Part shown: one piece after another, positions 29,991-42,359 of the stretch
How positions within the stretch are numbered: the stretch's first letter is position 1
Layout: every line of letters starts with the position of its first letter
Origin: Paulinella micropora
Taxonomy: Eukaryota; Cercozoa; Imbricatea; Euglyphida; Paulinellidae
Reading direction: 5' to 3'
Assembly: GCA_019918135.1 (NCBI GenBank)
Contig: WBZZ01003940.1
Coordinates: 15,001 to 79,000 of the forward strand
DNA: 64,000 bases
Program-made: the position numbers and the translations under genes
Notes under the pieces: generated by a model
The model's database searches: none
The model's input: the letters and a program-made list of their open reading frames with translations, nothing else
Told to the model about the DNA's origin: nothing

Positions 29991-32285
29991 TAGCACCCCT
30001 TCCCCCTCCTTTGAGATCGCTCGGATCTCAATCCTGGAGTAATACCAACGGAGACTACATCTCTTATAATCTCGTCAGTACCGGCTTTTTGGGGAATCCC
30101 AGCCGATTGTCCACCATCCCAAGAGCTACCCTAGCTCGACCCCTGATCAAATCTTATCAAGAGCCATCCAACAGATTAAAGGCTTGTGCTTCATGTGGGC
30201 TAAGTTCCGAGACTTATTGTTGCCCGAAGATCGTGAATCATGGCACTCGACCAGCTCACGTCTTCAACCCTACGCGCGCGATTTCCCGAAGTCACAGACC
30301 CATAGTCTGGCCGACCACCAGCCAGACCCTGTCTAATCCGTCAAATGTGAATGGTGCCTTGGCCCTGAAGTCCGCATTGACCGAACCCCAAAGTCCAACC
30401 CTTAAAACGACGATGGCCTTTTCGCCGAGTTCCCTTGTACTGTGCCCGTAAAGTTTTAAAGTTGAGTAGGACCCTCAGTACTGTTTATCCCACACACTAT
30501 GGTCAATGTGTGCCCAACTGCCCTCCGACCCGCTTTTCCGTTCCTTCTTTTTTTTAAGTTGCATCCCGGATGCACCTTATCCCTTTAGGCTCGGATGCTT
30601 CTTCCCCCGCACCGTTTCCGTTGCATGTGCACCCCCGATTAGCCTTAAGTCAAGCCCGCTTTGCTTGAGCAAGTCCCAAACCTTCTGTGGAATGTGCCCG
30701 TCGTGCAACTCGAAGGGGCATTCAAGCACTCCCCTCTGCCACGCTGATATGGTCCATGCCTCGTGATCCCTGTCACCCTTCCGTGTGGCTGGATCAATTT
30801 TGGCATCCCATACCTCCCTATTTGCAGCATCCCACCATACCGGGACATACTCGCGGTACATCCGGTTGTCAACCGTATCTTTATCCCAAGACCGGCAAAA
30901 CTGCAGCATAGGCGGAAGGTTTTTGAGCGCACTCCTTGACGATCGAGTCTTCCTCGAGTCCTCTGCCAGTCCCACAACCTTCATCACAAAGAGAGTATCC
31001 TTGTCTCCCTTTGCAACGAACCTAGTCGGGGGCCTGACCAAATAGAACCGACCCAGAACCCATGTCATTTCTAGTGCCTCATTACCCTCCTTCCATAACT
31101 TGTGCTTGACGTCCACCCGCGAGGGCACCACTGGCTCCTCCGGCCCCGCCTGCACATCCCTCCTCCCGCGTTTACCCGGCCTACTTCCAGGTTCCGAGTA
31201 GATCAGATCATTATCCGCCGCCCTCTTCGCCGCCTCTGTGGGTGGCTTGCGACTTGTATCTGACCCCTTTTTTCCAACCTCAGGCCCTTTGGAGCTTATC
31301 TGGCCGACACCCTCTTCAGGGGCCCGTGCCTTCCTCCCCTCTTGGCCCTTTCGGTCCCCGGGCTTCCCACCATCGGGTTCGTTATCCGTTCCCAACTTAG
31401 GAGGGTCTTGAAACTCCCCCTTTTCCCTGACGAGCGCTTCTTGGAGCGTCTCGTTCTCCATGAGAAACGGATCGTACTTGATGAGGCGTCGAACATTGAC
31501 AATCTTGTTCTCCCCCCTGCCTCGTATCCGATAGTTAAACGGCCCAGTCTGTTGCATCACCTGATAAGGCCCCTTCCAGTGGACAAACATCTTTGAAGAT
31601 ATGCCCTTCGGAACCTGTGGGTAATACAACATGGCAATGTCACCCGGCTTATAGGTTACCATAGACAAGTCCTGTTCCAAGGATTCTTTGCTCAGCTGAC
31701 GGGTCTGTTCCGCTTGCATGGCCTCCATGGACACACGCATACGAACCCCCCACAGCTCATCCTCATCCATCATAAGCCCAGGCCCATCCTGATATACCAA
31801 GTGCTGGGGCATCACTGGCTCCTGCCGTATACCACCTGATATGGGGATCTACATTCCGCCCCCGCTCCAAGAGCCTTCGATTGCATCGCGTTCTTAGCGA
31901 AAACAAAGCTCGGGACCACCTCTCTCCACAAGAGCTGACTCTTCTTGCAGTAGGTCCTTAGAGCCGACTTGAGTGGTCTATGTACCCGCTCAATCTTGCC
32001 ATTAGCCCTCGGATTGTACGGTGTAACGTACTGCCAGTGAACCCCGTAAAAGTTCGCGAGCCTTTCCATTAGCTCGTTGTCAAAGGCTGGCCCCTTGTTT
32101 GAGCAGATCGTCTTGGGGACCCCTACCACACATAGGACTCGATCGATCAACTCCCTGGCTGTCGTCTCCGCCGTTGTGTCAGGCACTGGTATCGCCCAAA
32201 CGTAATTGCTCGCCCTGTCAATGACCGTCATCAAGAACTTATCCTTCGCCGGCCCCACCGGCGGCAACGGTGAAAATAAAAACAA
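29991..32285 (-). mobile_element. Ty3/gypsy fossil, integrase and C-terminal region (copy 1)
   Basis: Integrase core at 32285-31812 (LMTVIDRASNYVWAIPV; ICSNKGPAFDNELMERLANF; NPRANGKIERVHRPLK). Then 31815-30577 carries a GPY/F-like module (FVHWKGPYQVMQQTGPFNYR), a basic Lys/Gly-rich linker and a C-terminal segment with VLGRFYLVRPPTR. The reverse transcriptase, protease and Gag parts are absent, so the element is incomplete. About 570 bp of non-coding 3' internal sequence precedes the LTR. Confidence 0.85.
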
Positions 32286-33200
32286 CCCAAAGAATCAACA
32301 CAGAAAACTCAGAGAATTAGTACCTAACAACAAACCACCGAGAGCATCACCAACCACAACACAGTACAACAACTATGCCGGCCCACTCGGTATATAATGG
32401 CAATACTGATCGTTCCGATCTGTCGGTTAACCTTGGTCTGGAGATTACGGAGTCCCTACTTTAGGTATTCCTCAGTCTTCATATCGTTAGTAACAGTTAT
32501 CTGTTTATTAAATATCCTAGTATCGTAACAATCTGGAGTCGCTAATACAATAAACGGGGTATGGAAATTTTCCTCGGTTTCTCGGAAATTTTCTGTGGAA
32601 AAGAGACATCGAGAGAAAAATGGGGGAGAGGGGAATTTTACTGATGCGCTTCCTTGGGATATATACTTTTGCTTGAGGTGGTTTGGGTCTAGGGGCATGC
32701 AAACAGGTAGGGGCAATGCATTTCTTGAGTTGCATGACTATTCATGAGCTGTTCGTGAGTGGGGCTGGGGTTGCTGACAGACGGGCGTTTTTGGGTCTGA
32801 CAGCTTGCAACTCAAGGGGAGTGAGGAGGGGTTTCGTGTGGTGTGAGTGTTGGGCGTGGGTTTCTGGATACAGGGGCATGTACAGAGGACTATGGGGGGC
32901 GGTTTTGCAGAAAGAGCATGTCGTTTTCGGTCTGTTTAGTGGTGGGACAAGGGTTGCTGTGACGCATTGCTGTGAGTCAGGGACACTCCCTCGACAGAGT
33001 AGCAGTTCTTCCCAGCCGGAAGACTTACTAGACTACGGGCAATGGTACTCGCCGGATTAAAAGGTGTCTTGCGCAGAGGGTGGATAATGCTATGAAGCTA
33101 TTGACCACACTCTTTAAGCAATAATTAGTCAATACAGGCGTCCCAGTATTTACTATTCCGTTATTATATTCCAAGTGTTCTCAGTTCACTTTTGCAATTT
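32286..33200. other. Unassigned sequence between LTR fossils (copy 1)
   Basis: About 900 bp with no recognised domain. An open plus-strand frame (32683-33060, 125 residues, Cys/Trp-rich) has no family resemblance and is probably chance. It may be internal or LTR sequence of another fossil. Confidence 0.35.
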
Positions 33201-35155
33201 GGTTACCTTTTAATACTGAATACAAACAGTGCTGCTTGAGCACAAGAACTACGATCCTATCCGTTCCATCTATTGCTATCCGTTCTATAATTGGTTGGTC
33301 TACAAAGGCCCCGACGGTGACTAACTCTAGTCTAGATAAATCAAGAAGGTCTAGAAAGGATGAGTTGTAGATTGTGCAACTGTAAATTGCACATCCTTCC
33401 TGTACTCGTAAAGAAATATGGTATTATATTGGCAAATGGCAAGGAGGGCCGGCAGAGAATAGGTTTACGTGAATTTGCCCCAAAGGACAAATCCAGTAAC
33501 GGAAATTCTCGGTTACGGTATATCTCCGACGCTCCCCCTCAAAGAACGTAAACTTATCTGCCTTGACTGCTTAGTAATAAAATAATTTATTATTATGTCC
33601 GCACCAAGGACCTTATGATCATAAATGAATTAGTATCACTCACGTTGGCGGTGAAAAGCCAGACCCAAAGAAGGTCATTTACTTACCCTCACTCTCTCTG
33701 AGATGTAGAGTCAGAAGTGGCTACCCCACTTACCGCGGCATGCACATATCAGTTAGATTATATGCAAGGCTGGCGTCCCACGGTAAAGTAAGGCCTCTCT
33801 GACGAGAAGACCATTATCAACTACGCTCTCCTAACCTCTCAAAATGAAAAAGGTAAAAGTTGCGCCCATCCCGGCTGAAACTTGAAGTATGATCATGCAT
33901 CGGAAAAATTACACAACATATAATCAAAATATAATAAGTCAGTAAGTCGACTTAGTAGATATTGATCCGGTAATGCGATTTACGGTGAAATTTAATGATT
34001 TAGGTATCCCTGATGATTATATGATAAGTATGACGTCCATATTTATAAAGTGCAGACATAGACATCACATCATGACATATAAAATGTGCGATTAAATATT
34101 ATAATAAAAAGTTATAAAGGCAAAAGTATAGAATATATGAAACATAGCAGATAAACATGCCAAATTAATGTAGTAGCTGTAGATCAACGAGTTCTAACAG
34201 AATACACATTAAATTAAGCAAGTTTAATAAGAGTCACTTAGCAAAAATAATTTTGTCAGCATTTCCCCGGCAAGCGGTACCTTTCAGAAAAAAGCATGTG
34301 AAAAGCTATATTCTTGAAGCCCCCGTAGCGTGGAATGCTGCAATATATCGCTGCTAAGTGATAACAAACTATCAGCTATGGATCCGCACTCTGGATTCGC
34401 CTCCGGGTCCGCTTGCCATGAACTTTGTCTTGTCCCCCGGGCCCGTTTCTCGCTCGACTACCTATATTGCCTATCAACGAGGAAAAAGGGGTAGCACACG
34501 GCAGAAACACGCCAAAAGCACAAATATTCGTGGTGGCAAGTTCTATCAAGCTACAAGAGTGCTTTTGGATACAAAATCTCTAAGAGCCAGAGGCTACTTA
34601 GCGACTTGGTGTCCAGAAGCACTAAGTCGAGCGATGACGCAGCCCACTTCCGATTCAGCTGCTCCAAGTGCGAAACACAACCTACAAAGCTGGGGTATGT
34701 AACAAATAGCAAGGTTAACCCTCGTAGTATGTAAAACAAAGCCGACATTGAGCGTTGGGACTCATTTCCGGCCCCCGGTCCAATGACTTTGTCATTTCTG
34801 GCTTGTACCCCCTACTAAGGCTATGTCTATCCTATTCCTCCGTGAGCGCTATCTTTCTAAGCGCTTCCAAATCCAATTTAGGGCAGAATACGTCCAACAA
34901 CGTGTCTGCTTGTTCCTTGGGCAAATACTTAGTCAAAACATCCCCTAAATGTCCTTTAGTACCAACCTTCCTAAACTTAGCTATGCCTTCTTGTTCTAGC
35001 TCGTGTAGGTAGTGTTCTTCAAAAGGCAAGTGTTTCGTGCGTGGTCCGGCTAACCCGCGTTGCGCGGCTAGTATGGTCTGGGCGTTATCCTCATGAACGT
35101 CGAAAGGTTTGGGCTCCGGAATGCCTAATTCACTTCGCATGTTGCGAATGGCCAT
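33201..35155 (-). mobile_element. Ty1/copia fossil C (copy 1)
   Basis: RNase H C-terminal segment at 35155-34832 (PFDVHEDNAQTILAAQRG; RTKHLPFEEHYLHELEQEG; VLTKYLPKEQADTLLDVF). Then about 1.3 kb of non-coding sequence, a polypurine tract GAGGGGGAGCG and a probable LTR from about 33530 leftward. A block near 33690-33840 is similar to 28010-28160 of fossil A, so the two are related lineages. Incomplete element. Confidence 0.7.
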
Positions 35156-35915
35156 AGCTTCCCTTAGTCGTCACAGCCTCACACTTCCTAACGTATTTGT
35201 AATTATGATAATACCGTTTTATACATTAGTCGTTATTCAGTGGCACAGGTGGCACTTAACTATTTACCAATACAACATGTCAGTTACCATTTTAATCAGT
35301 ACGGATGGATGGTCAGTTAAGACGCAGTATAGGTAGAACAGTTACAGTCATTCAGTCCATATTATAATTAGTCACAGTCATTAGTTGTGCTTCCAACCAT
35401 AATCATTGTAAGTGACGTGGCATAGTTCTAGAGTAAAACGGAAAGTGATTGTATTCTCAGTAAAGTTCAGTTCCAGTAACAAGGAAGTAGTCGTGGGATT
35501 ATTTTAGTGTCAATTACTGACATCCGGAACTCAATCTGCCGGAATTCCTCAGAAGGAATAGTCCGTCAATTGTGTATAATCAGACTTGCTTTTAGTCGTG
35601 TGTATTTCGGATTTACGTCCGGAGCACTCCTCTCAGTTTGGATTACGGTTTTATTCATTAGCGAATATATTCAGTCATCGTCTTTCACGGTTATGCAGCC
35701 TTGATTGCTAACGACCTCATGAGCAAGACACAGACCCCCAAACTACTCAACCTTGGAAGCGTACCCACGCTCAAACCTAATGAACGACTTTACCAGGAAT
35801 GGAAACTTCAGTTCCAATCCTTCGCCTACGGAGATAGCGCAGAATTGGGAGACATGGTAGCCTCCGTGTTTGAGGAACCGGACAATTCCATAGCCAGATT
35901 CCCCTACGACCCCAC
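35156..35915 (+). mobile_element. Gag-type LTR fossil D, 5' part cut by the duplication (copy 1)
   Basis: About 540 bp of leader-like sequence followed by the start of a copia-like Gag frame at 35701 (KLLNLGSVPTLKPNERLYQE). The frame is cut at the duplication junction where SINE sequence begins. The intact continuation is in copy 2. Confidence 0.7.
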
Positions 35916-36018
35916 GCGGGTGTCATTAGAGCCTATCGTAAAATCTTCGTACTCCCCTCGCGGGTGAGACGATGGAGGCACATGTGTAGAAATGCATTCG
36001 CCATTGACTGAGAAGCAC
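35916..36018 (+). mobile_element. 3' part of SINE family A2 at the duplication junction
   Basis: Matches 22720-22824 from GCGGG onward, including the A2-specific TCGTAAAATCTTCG and CATTCGCCATTGACTGAG. Its head is missing because the breakpoint lies here. Confidence 0.85.
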
Positions 36019-36278
<260 letters not shown>

Positions 36279-36544
36279 GGACACCGTGATAGCCCAGTGG
36301 TCAAGTTCTACCATCTGGGCCCTGTCGCCAATTCGATTCCCGTCGGTGCCACCAGTATTTTCATTGAACATACCGATCCGTCTGGACCAGTATTTTCATT
36401 GAACATACCGGCCCGTCTGGAAGTGTTGGAACTGCCCTTGCGGGGGTGTCATTAGAGCTTATCGTCAATTTTTCGTACTCCCCTCACGGGTGAGACGATG
36501 AAGGCGCATGTGCAGAAATGCATCAGCCATTGACAGAGAAGCAC
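36279..36544 (+). mobile_element. SINE family A, two internal units
   Basis: Complete copy. The B box reads AATTCGATTCCC here. Confidence 0.85.
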
Positions 36545-36592
<48 letters not shown>

Positions 36593-36859
36593 GGACACCG
36601 TGATAGCCCAGTGGTCAAGTTCTACCATCTGGGCCCTGTCGCCAGTTCGATTCCCGTCGGTGCCACCAGTATTTTCATTGAACAACCGGTCTATTTCTGG
36701 ACCAGTATTTTCATTAAACATACCGGCCCGTCTGGAAGTGTTGGAACTGCCCTTGCGGGGGTGTCATTAGAGCTTATCGTCAATTCTTCGTACTCCCCTC
36801 ACGGGTGAGACGATGGAGGCGCATGTGCAGAAATGCATCAGCCATTGACAGAGAAGCAC
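36593..36859 (+). mobile_element. SINE family A, two internal units
   Basis: Complete copy with the CTATTTCTGGA variant, corresponding to 23525-23789 or to a sister copy. Confidence 0.85.
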
Positions 36860-36899
<40 letters not shown>

Positions 36900-36901
36900 T
36901 T

Positions 36902-37167
36902 GGACACCGTGATAGCCCAGTGGTCAAGTTCTATCATCTGGGCCCTGTCGCCAGTTCGATTCCCGTCGGTGCCACCAGTATTTTCATTGAACATACCGAT
37001 CCATCTGGACCAGTATTTTCATTGAACATACCGGCCCGTCTGGAAGTGTTGGAACTGCCCTTGCGGGGGTGTCATTAGAGCTTATCGTCAATTCTTCGTA
37101 CTCCCCTTACGGGTGAGACGATGGAGGCGCATGTGCAGAAATGCATCAGCCATTGACAGAGAAGCAC
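36902..37167 (+). mobile_element. SINE family A, two internal units
   Basis: Complete copy between ATT arrays. Its tail array (37168-37189) is short. Confidence 0.85.
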
Positions 37168-37189
37168 TATTATTATTATTATTATTATT

Positions 37190-37603
37190 CAGCCCAATGG
37201 CCTCAAGGCGTTAAACTGTGACGCCAACTCATAACCCTTTGGTGGTAGATGCTGGGGAGGAGGGTCGTTGCGCGCGTAAAAGATCTTAAACTCCGCATAT
37301 GCTGGTTGATAGCCCAGGACCCAGCAGACACCAGATTGTTATGGGTGGGGTTTCGAGGCAGCTCTAGCAACCGCGCTTGGTGTATGCACTTGCACATTCG
37401 GTGACGTCTTGCAAGAGGTTGCTGGGACTGCAGAATAACCTCGGCTTAGTGCAGTCTTGCCCTCAGGAGCTCCATCGGTGGCCCCGATCATCAGGCGAGA
37501 GACTGACACGGGGGGGTGGAGGACCTCGAACAAGGGTATTGGAGGCTTATGTCCGTTGAGGATATGCCATTAGCTGCATCAGTACGCCTCAGATATAGTA
37601 AAT

Positions 37604-37604
<1 letters not shown>
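37190..37604 (+). mobile_element. Family D element, 5'-truncated
   Basis: Matches the truncated D unit at 9109-9516 (start CAGCCCAATGGCCTCAAGGC) almost base for base, in plus orientation, and ends in (TAT)n. Not present at the equivalent place in copy 1. Confidence 0.75.
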
Positions 37605-37674
<70 letters not shown>

Positions 37675-37675
<1 letters not shown>

Positions 37676-37848
37676 GGGAGTACATAGGCCATTGGTCCTT
37701 TTGCATGGGCTGATTGGTATAAAGCTCCTAGAGTAATGTTCTATGCCGTCACTTCCTTTATTCCACCGATTGGTGTGGAGACTTTCCTTATGGAATGGAG
37801 GACTGGATGCACATGGCCTTTTGGCTCAGCAATTGGCAGGAGATACAC
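37675..37848 (+). mobile_element. Family F element
   Basis: A third copy of the 174-bp family F unit, between ATT arrays, absent from copy 1. Confidence 0.75.
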
Positions 37849-37923
<75 letters not shown>

Positions 37924-38539
37924 GGAGGGGTGCACAGTATGACACCCCACGGGAAGAGGAGGTGGTTGGGCCTCTTCCCACTGGTTTCGAGGCTAAGTCG
38001 TTGTGTTGGCTCCGAGGCTATGTTGTTGTGTTGGTTCCGAGGCTATGTTGATGTGTTGGTTCCGAGGCTCTGTTGTTGTGTGGGTTCCGAGGCTATGTCG
38101 ATGTGGGTTCCGAGGCTATGTTGTTGTGTTGGTTCCGAGGCTATGTCGTTGTGTTGTTTTTTATAAGACATACACCACGTGGGATCAAAGGGGTATTTAC
38201 ATTCCGCGATCTAGGGTGGTGACGGGTTTCGAGGCGTCCCAGGTACTTACCACAAAATGTCCTCATGCGCTGGCAGACCGCATGAAATGTCTGCTACCCC
38301 TGTGAGTACCTCCATGCGGGACCTACCCAGTCTCGTGGAACTCTCACGCGGGGAAGATCAATCATTTGTAGTTGATTTCCTGCAAGGTACCCGACACTGT
38401 GCGGGTAGTAGGGACTTTTGGGGCCTTCTGTGCAGGATGGTTAGAGTCACTCTTCCCTCCCCAACATACTCACTGTAGTCCCTGTTGGGTCGAGGGATGG
38501 AGGCGCATGGCCCTCGGGCTCAGCCATGACAGATCAATA

Positions 38540-38541
<2 letters not shown>
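37924..38541 (+). mobile_element. Family E element (duplicate of 23853-24470)
   Basis: Near-identical to the copy 1 element, including the minisatellite of GTTCCGAGGCTATGTTG-like units. Confidence 0.75.
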
Positions 38542-38612
<71 letters not shown>

Positions 38613-38669
38613 GGGTGAGACGATGGAGGCGCATGTGCAGAAATGCATCAGCCATTGACAGAGAAGCAC
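38613..38669 (+). mobile_element. 3' fragment of SINE family A
   Basis: Last 57 bp of the SINE only, (ATT)n on both sides. It has no counterpart in copy 1. Confidence 0.75.
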
Positions 38670-38735
<66 letters not shown>

Positions 38736-39001
38736 GGACACCGTGATAGCCCAGTGGTCAAGTTCTGCCATCTGGGCCCTGTCGCCAGTTCGATTCCCGT
38801 CGGTGCCACCAGTATTTTCATTGAACATACCGATCCGTCTGGACAAGTGTTTTCATTGAACATACCGGTCCGTCTGGAAGTGTTGGAACTGCCCTTGCGG
38901 GGGTGTCATTAGAGCTTATCGTCAATTCTTCGTACTTCCCTCACGGGTGAGACGATGGAGGCGCATGTGCAGAAATGCATCAGCCATTGACAGAGAAGCA
39001 C
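38736..39001 (+). mobile_element. SINE family A, two internal units
   Basis: Complete copy corresponding to 24544-24809 of copy 1. Confidence 0.85.
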
Positions 39002-39041
<40 letters not shown>

Positions 39042-39673
39042 GAGCTCCATCGGTGGCCCCTATAATCAGTCGACAGACTGACTAGGTGGGGATGGAGCAC
39101 CTCAAACAAGGGCATGGAGGCTCATGTCCGGAAACGGATCGTGCCATCAGCTGCATCAGTATGCCTTAGAGGAAGTATATCTTTCTTCTCGGAGTGTTGA
39201 CTGTGATGTATTGAGGGTAACACCTGATGATAAAAACTTAGTCACGCTTGTTTATCAGAGCTCCAGCCCAATGGCCTTACGGCGTTAAACTGTGATGCCA
39301 ACTCAAAACCATTTGGTGGATGATGCTGGGGAGGAGGGTCGTTGGGCGCCTGTCGAAGATCTTAAACTCCGCTATGCCGGTTGATAGCCCGTGGACCCAG
39401 CGGATACCAAATTGTTATGGGTGGGGTTTTGAGGTAGTTCTAGCAACCATGCTTGGTGTACGCACTTGCACATGCGGCAACGTTTTGCAAGAGGTTGTTG
39501 GGACTGCGGAATAACCTCGGCTTAGTGTAGTCTTGCCCTCAGGAGCTCCATCGGTGGCCCCTATAATCAGTCGAGAGACTGACTAGGTGGGGATGGAGCA
39601 CCTCGAACAAGGGCATGGAGGCTCATGTCCGGAAACGGATCGTGCCATCAGCTGCATCAGTATGCCTTAGAGG

Positions 39674-39678
<5 letters not shown>
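39042..39678 (+). mobile_element. Family C element as a direct dimer
   Basis: Truncated unit (39042 to about 39177) plus a longer unit (39178-39678) corresponding to 24868-25463. The second unit is about 45 bp longer here because it includes GATAGCCCGTGGACCCAGCG-type sequence missing in copy 1. Confidence 0.7.
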
Positions 39679-39750
<72 letters not shown>

Positions 39751-39753
<3 letters not shown>

Positions 39754-39801
39754 GAGGCACATGTCCAGGATCTGGATCTGATGCTATAGTCTGAGGAAGC
39801 C
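39751..39801 (+). mobile_element. 3'-end fragment of the LINE
   Basis: Nearly the same 49 bp as 22431-22479, inserted after an ATT array. It lies at a different place in the array order from that fragment. Confidence 0.8.
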
Positions 39802-39844
<43 letters not shown>

Positions 39845-39845
39845 T

Positions 39846-40111
39846 GGACACCGTGATAGCCCAGTGGTCAAGTTCTACCATGTGGGCCCTGTCGCCAGTT
39901 CGATTCCCGTCGGTGCCACCAGTATTTTCATTGAACATACCGATCCGTCTGGACCAGTATTTTCATTGAACATACCGGCCCGTCTGGAAGTGTTGGAACT
40001 GCCCTTGCGGGGGTGTCATTAGAGCTTATCGTCAATTCTTCGTACTCCCCTCACGGGTGAGACGATGGAGGCGCATGTGCAGAAATGCATCAGCCATTGA
40101 CAGAGAAGCAC
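39846..40111 (+). mobile_element. SINE family A, two internal units
   Basis: Complete copy, absent from the equivalent place in copy 1. Confidence 0.85.
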
Positions 40112-40146
40112 TATTATTATTATTGTTATTATTATTATCATTATCG

Positions 40147-40305
40147 ACCAGTATTTTCATTGAACATACCGGCCCGTCTGGAAGTGTTGGAACTGCCCTT
40201 GCGGGGGTGTCATTAGAGCTTATCGTCAATTCTTCGTACTCCCCTCACGGGTGAGACGATGGAGGCGCATGTGCAGAAATGCATCAGCCATTGACAGAGA
40301 AGCAC
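40147..40305 (+). mobile_element. SINE family A, 5'-truncated
   Basis: Begins within an internal unit (ACCAGTATTTTCATTGAACA) and runs to the tail, followed by a degenerate ATT/CATT run and then host sequence. Confidence 0.8.
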
Positions 40306-40374
40306 TATTATTATCATTATCATTATTACAATTACTATTTTTATTTTCATGATTGTTGTTGTTATTTTCTGCAG

Positions 40375-40716
40375 GGTGTGTTCGCAACTGCATATTGCTT
40401 TTCTGCACTCCCCCCTTGGAAAGGTTTTATGTATTGAATGCTTGTATGTCAAGCATCTTGCTTCTCCCCGTTGTGTATGCATGTGTGTGTGTGTCTGAGT
40501 ATATATGTGAGTGTGTGTGTGTTGTGTGTGTGTGTGTGAGTGTGTGTGTGAGAGAGAGAGAGAGAGAAATGCATGTGCGTGTGTGCGCCAACCTGTGTTC
40601 ATCCACGCGTGTATGTTGTGTGTGTGTGTGTATGTGACGTTCCTGGTTGTTTGTGCGAATGTATGTGTGACTGTGAGTGTGTATGTCTGCTTCGTCTGAG
40701 AACCTTGTTTCCCACC

Positions 40717-40768
<52 letters not shown>

Positions 40769-41473
40769 TTTGTCACTGACATACGTGGTAATATGGTCTC
40801 TGTGCGTATGTATTTTTACTTATTTTCTTAGGCACCTCAATCCCAAGGGTGCCGATCAACCGTTAGTGGTAATACATATACATGTGCATTTATATACATG
40901 TATATACATATATACACGGGAGTTGGTAGGTAGGCAGGTAGGTAAGTAGTACTTTGAGTACGTAGGTGGATAGCTAAGTAGATAGGTAGGTAGCGTGAAA
41001 GTGGGGGTGGCACGTAGGAAGGTATCTAAGAAGGTAGGTAGGTAGGTAGGTGGGCAGTAAATAGGAGGTAATGGCCGCTAGGCAGCCATCCCGGTAGATA
41101 GTAGACAGATAGGTAGGTGGCTGGGTAGCTAGGTAAGTAGTTGGCAAGAAGGTAGGTAATGGTAAGCAGGTAAGCGAGTAGGTAAGCAAGTAGGTTTGTA
41201 GGTATGTAGGCACGTAGATAAGTAGCGGTGGTAGGTTGGCAGGTAAGAAGGTAGGTAGCGAGGAAGGTACACCTGATTCGGTAAGTGGTTACGTGGGTAT
41301 CCGGGAGGAGGCAGATAAGGACGCAGGATAGGGGGTTGGTGCTAAGGTAGGTACGTGTGCCGCATGCACATGTGTTATAGGTTCCCCAGTCGCTGCCGAT
41401 CCACTTTGTCAGCGGTCGCCCTTCTTCTCTTTTTCTTCCTCTTGCCGCATGTGTGATGTTTTGTCCGACATGA
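40375..41473 (+). CDS. Three-exon 3' part of the unknown host gene (copy 2)
   Basis: Exons 40375-40423, 40832-40868 and 41381-41473 match copy 1 with splice sites kept, though the last acceptor is TATAG instead of ACAG. One residue in the second exon differs (Lys-Gly for Lys-Asp). If the parent gene starts near 18955, this copy is cut off from the upstream exons and may be a gene fragment. Confidence 0.4.
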
Positions 41474-41576
41474 CTCAGCTCATGCTAATGTGTGATGTGT
41501 TTGTCCTGCTGCGGAAGAGCGGCTCGGATCCTGCCGCATATCTGGTGTATATCTGGTGTGTTTTGTGTGTTCTCAG

Positions 41577-42091
41577 CCAGAGAAATGACTCAGATCATGG
41601 AGGAGCGTGCCAAATCCAAACGCGCTCCGCCGGGCGATGCATCCGGCCGATCCCCGTCGGCCAGAAGTGCTTCCCAGGCCACTCCTTCCAGCAGCCCCTC
41701 TCTGCAGGGTGCTAGTGCCCCGGCGGCACCCGCTGCCACCAGTTACCAACCTTTACCGGCCAACCCATCCCCGCAATGTGCCCCCGACGCCGCCCCGCGT
41801 GACCAAGACTTCATGTTCGACGCCTCAGTGTCGCAGCAATCCCGTCCCAGTCGGTCGCTGTCGCAACAGGCGTCAGTTCAGGTGCAACCCGCCACCCCAA
41901 ACACTGCCCGGGTCACGCCCGCGCCGCTCACGCCGACCGGAGCTTCCGGGGCTTCCAAGGAGACCCCACTGGTATCTTCCCCCACCCCCAAGTCCGCCAG
42001 CAAGGCCGCGATCAAACCCAATGCCTCCGACTCGACTATTGTGATTCACCAGAGTGTAGAGACACGGGCAGCCAAGGAGACTCCTAGTTGA
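41577..42091 (+). CDS. Disordered Pro/Ser/Ala-rich protein, last exon (copy 2)
   Basis: Same frame as 26817-27331 with changes near the end (NASDSTIVIHQ for NDSDSTIVLHQ). The open frame is maintained. Confidence 0.5.
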
Positions 42092-42359
42092 CATTGTGTT
42101 GTACAAGTGGTCTGGACGCACCCAACGCAAATGCAGTCGACCATTGCACTGCATCAGCGAGGTTGCCATACAGCGACTCCACTGACTCAATCATGGTGCA
42201 GCACTAGGGATGTGGAGCCCACGAACTCGGCGATTGAGCAACACGGCGGATGCAAAGCGACTGCACACCATGCGTAGCACCCCGCGCCTCGTGCGTGCTT
42301 GCGCGCTTGTGATTGTGCTCAGATTCCCTCGAGCGGTGGCCTGACGTATCATCACATCA

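Larger units (their letters stand above)
22720..35915. repeat. Tandem segmental duplication, copy 1
   Basis: About 13.2 kb holding the SINE array, host exons and LTR fossils. The same blocks recur in order at 35916-50682. Offsets are about 14,071 at the family E element and about 14,760-14,767 from the host exons onward. Differences are a few substitutions and small indels per kb outside the arrays. The copy ends abruptly inside a Gag-like frame. Confidence 0.9.

Noticed and set aside
32683-33060. A 125-residue Cys/Trp-rich plus-strand protein (also at 47450-47827)
   Set aside because: No family resemblance. Its presence in both duplicates is expected from their recent origin and gives no independent support.
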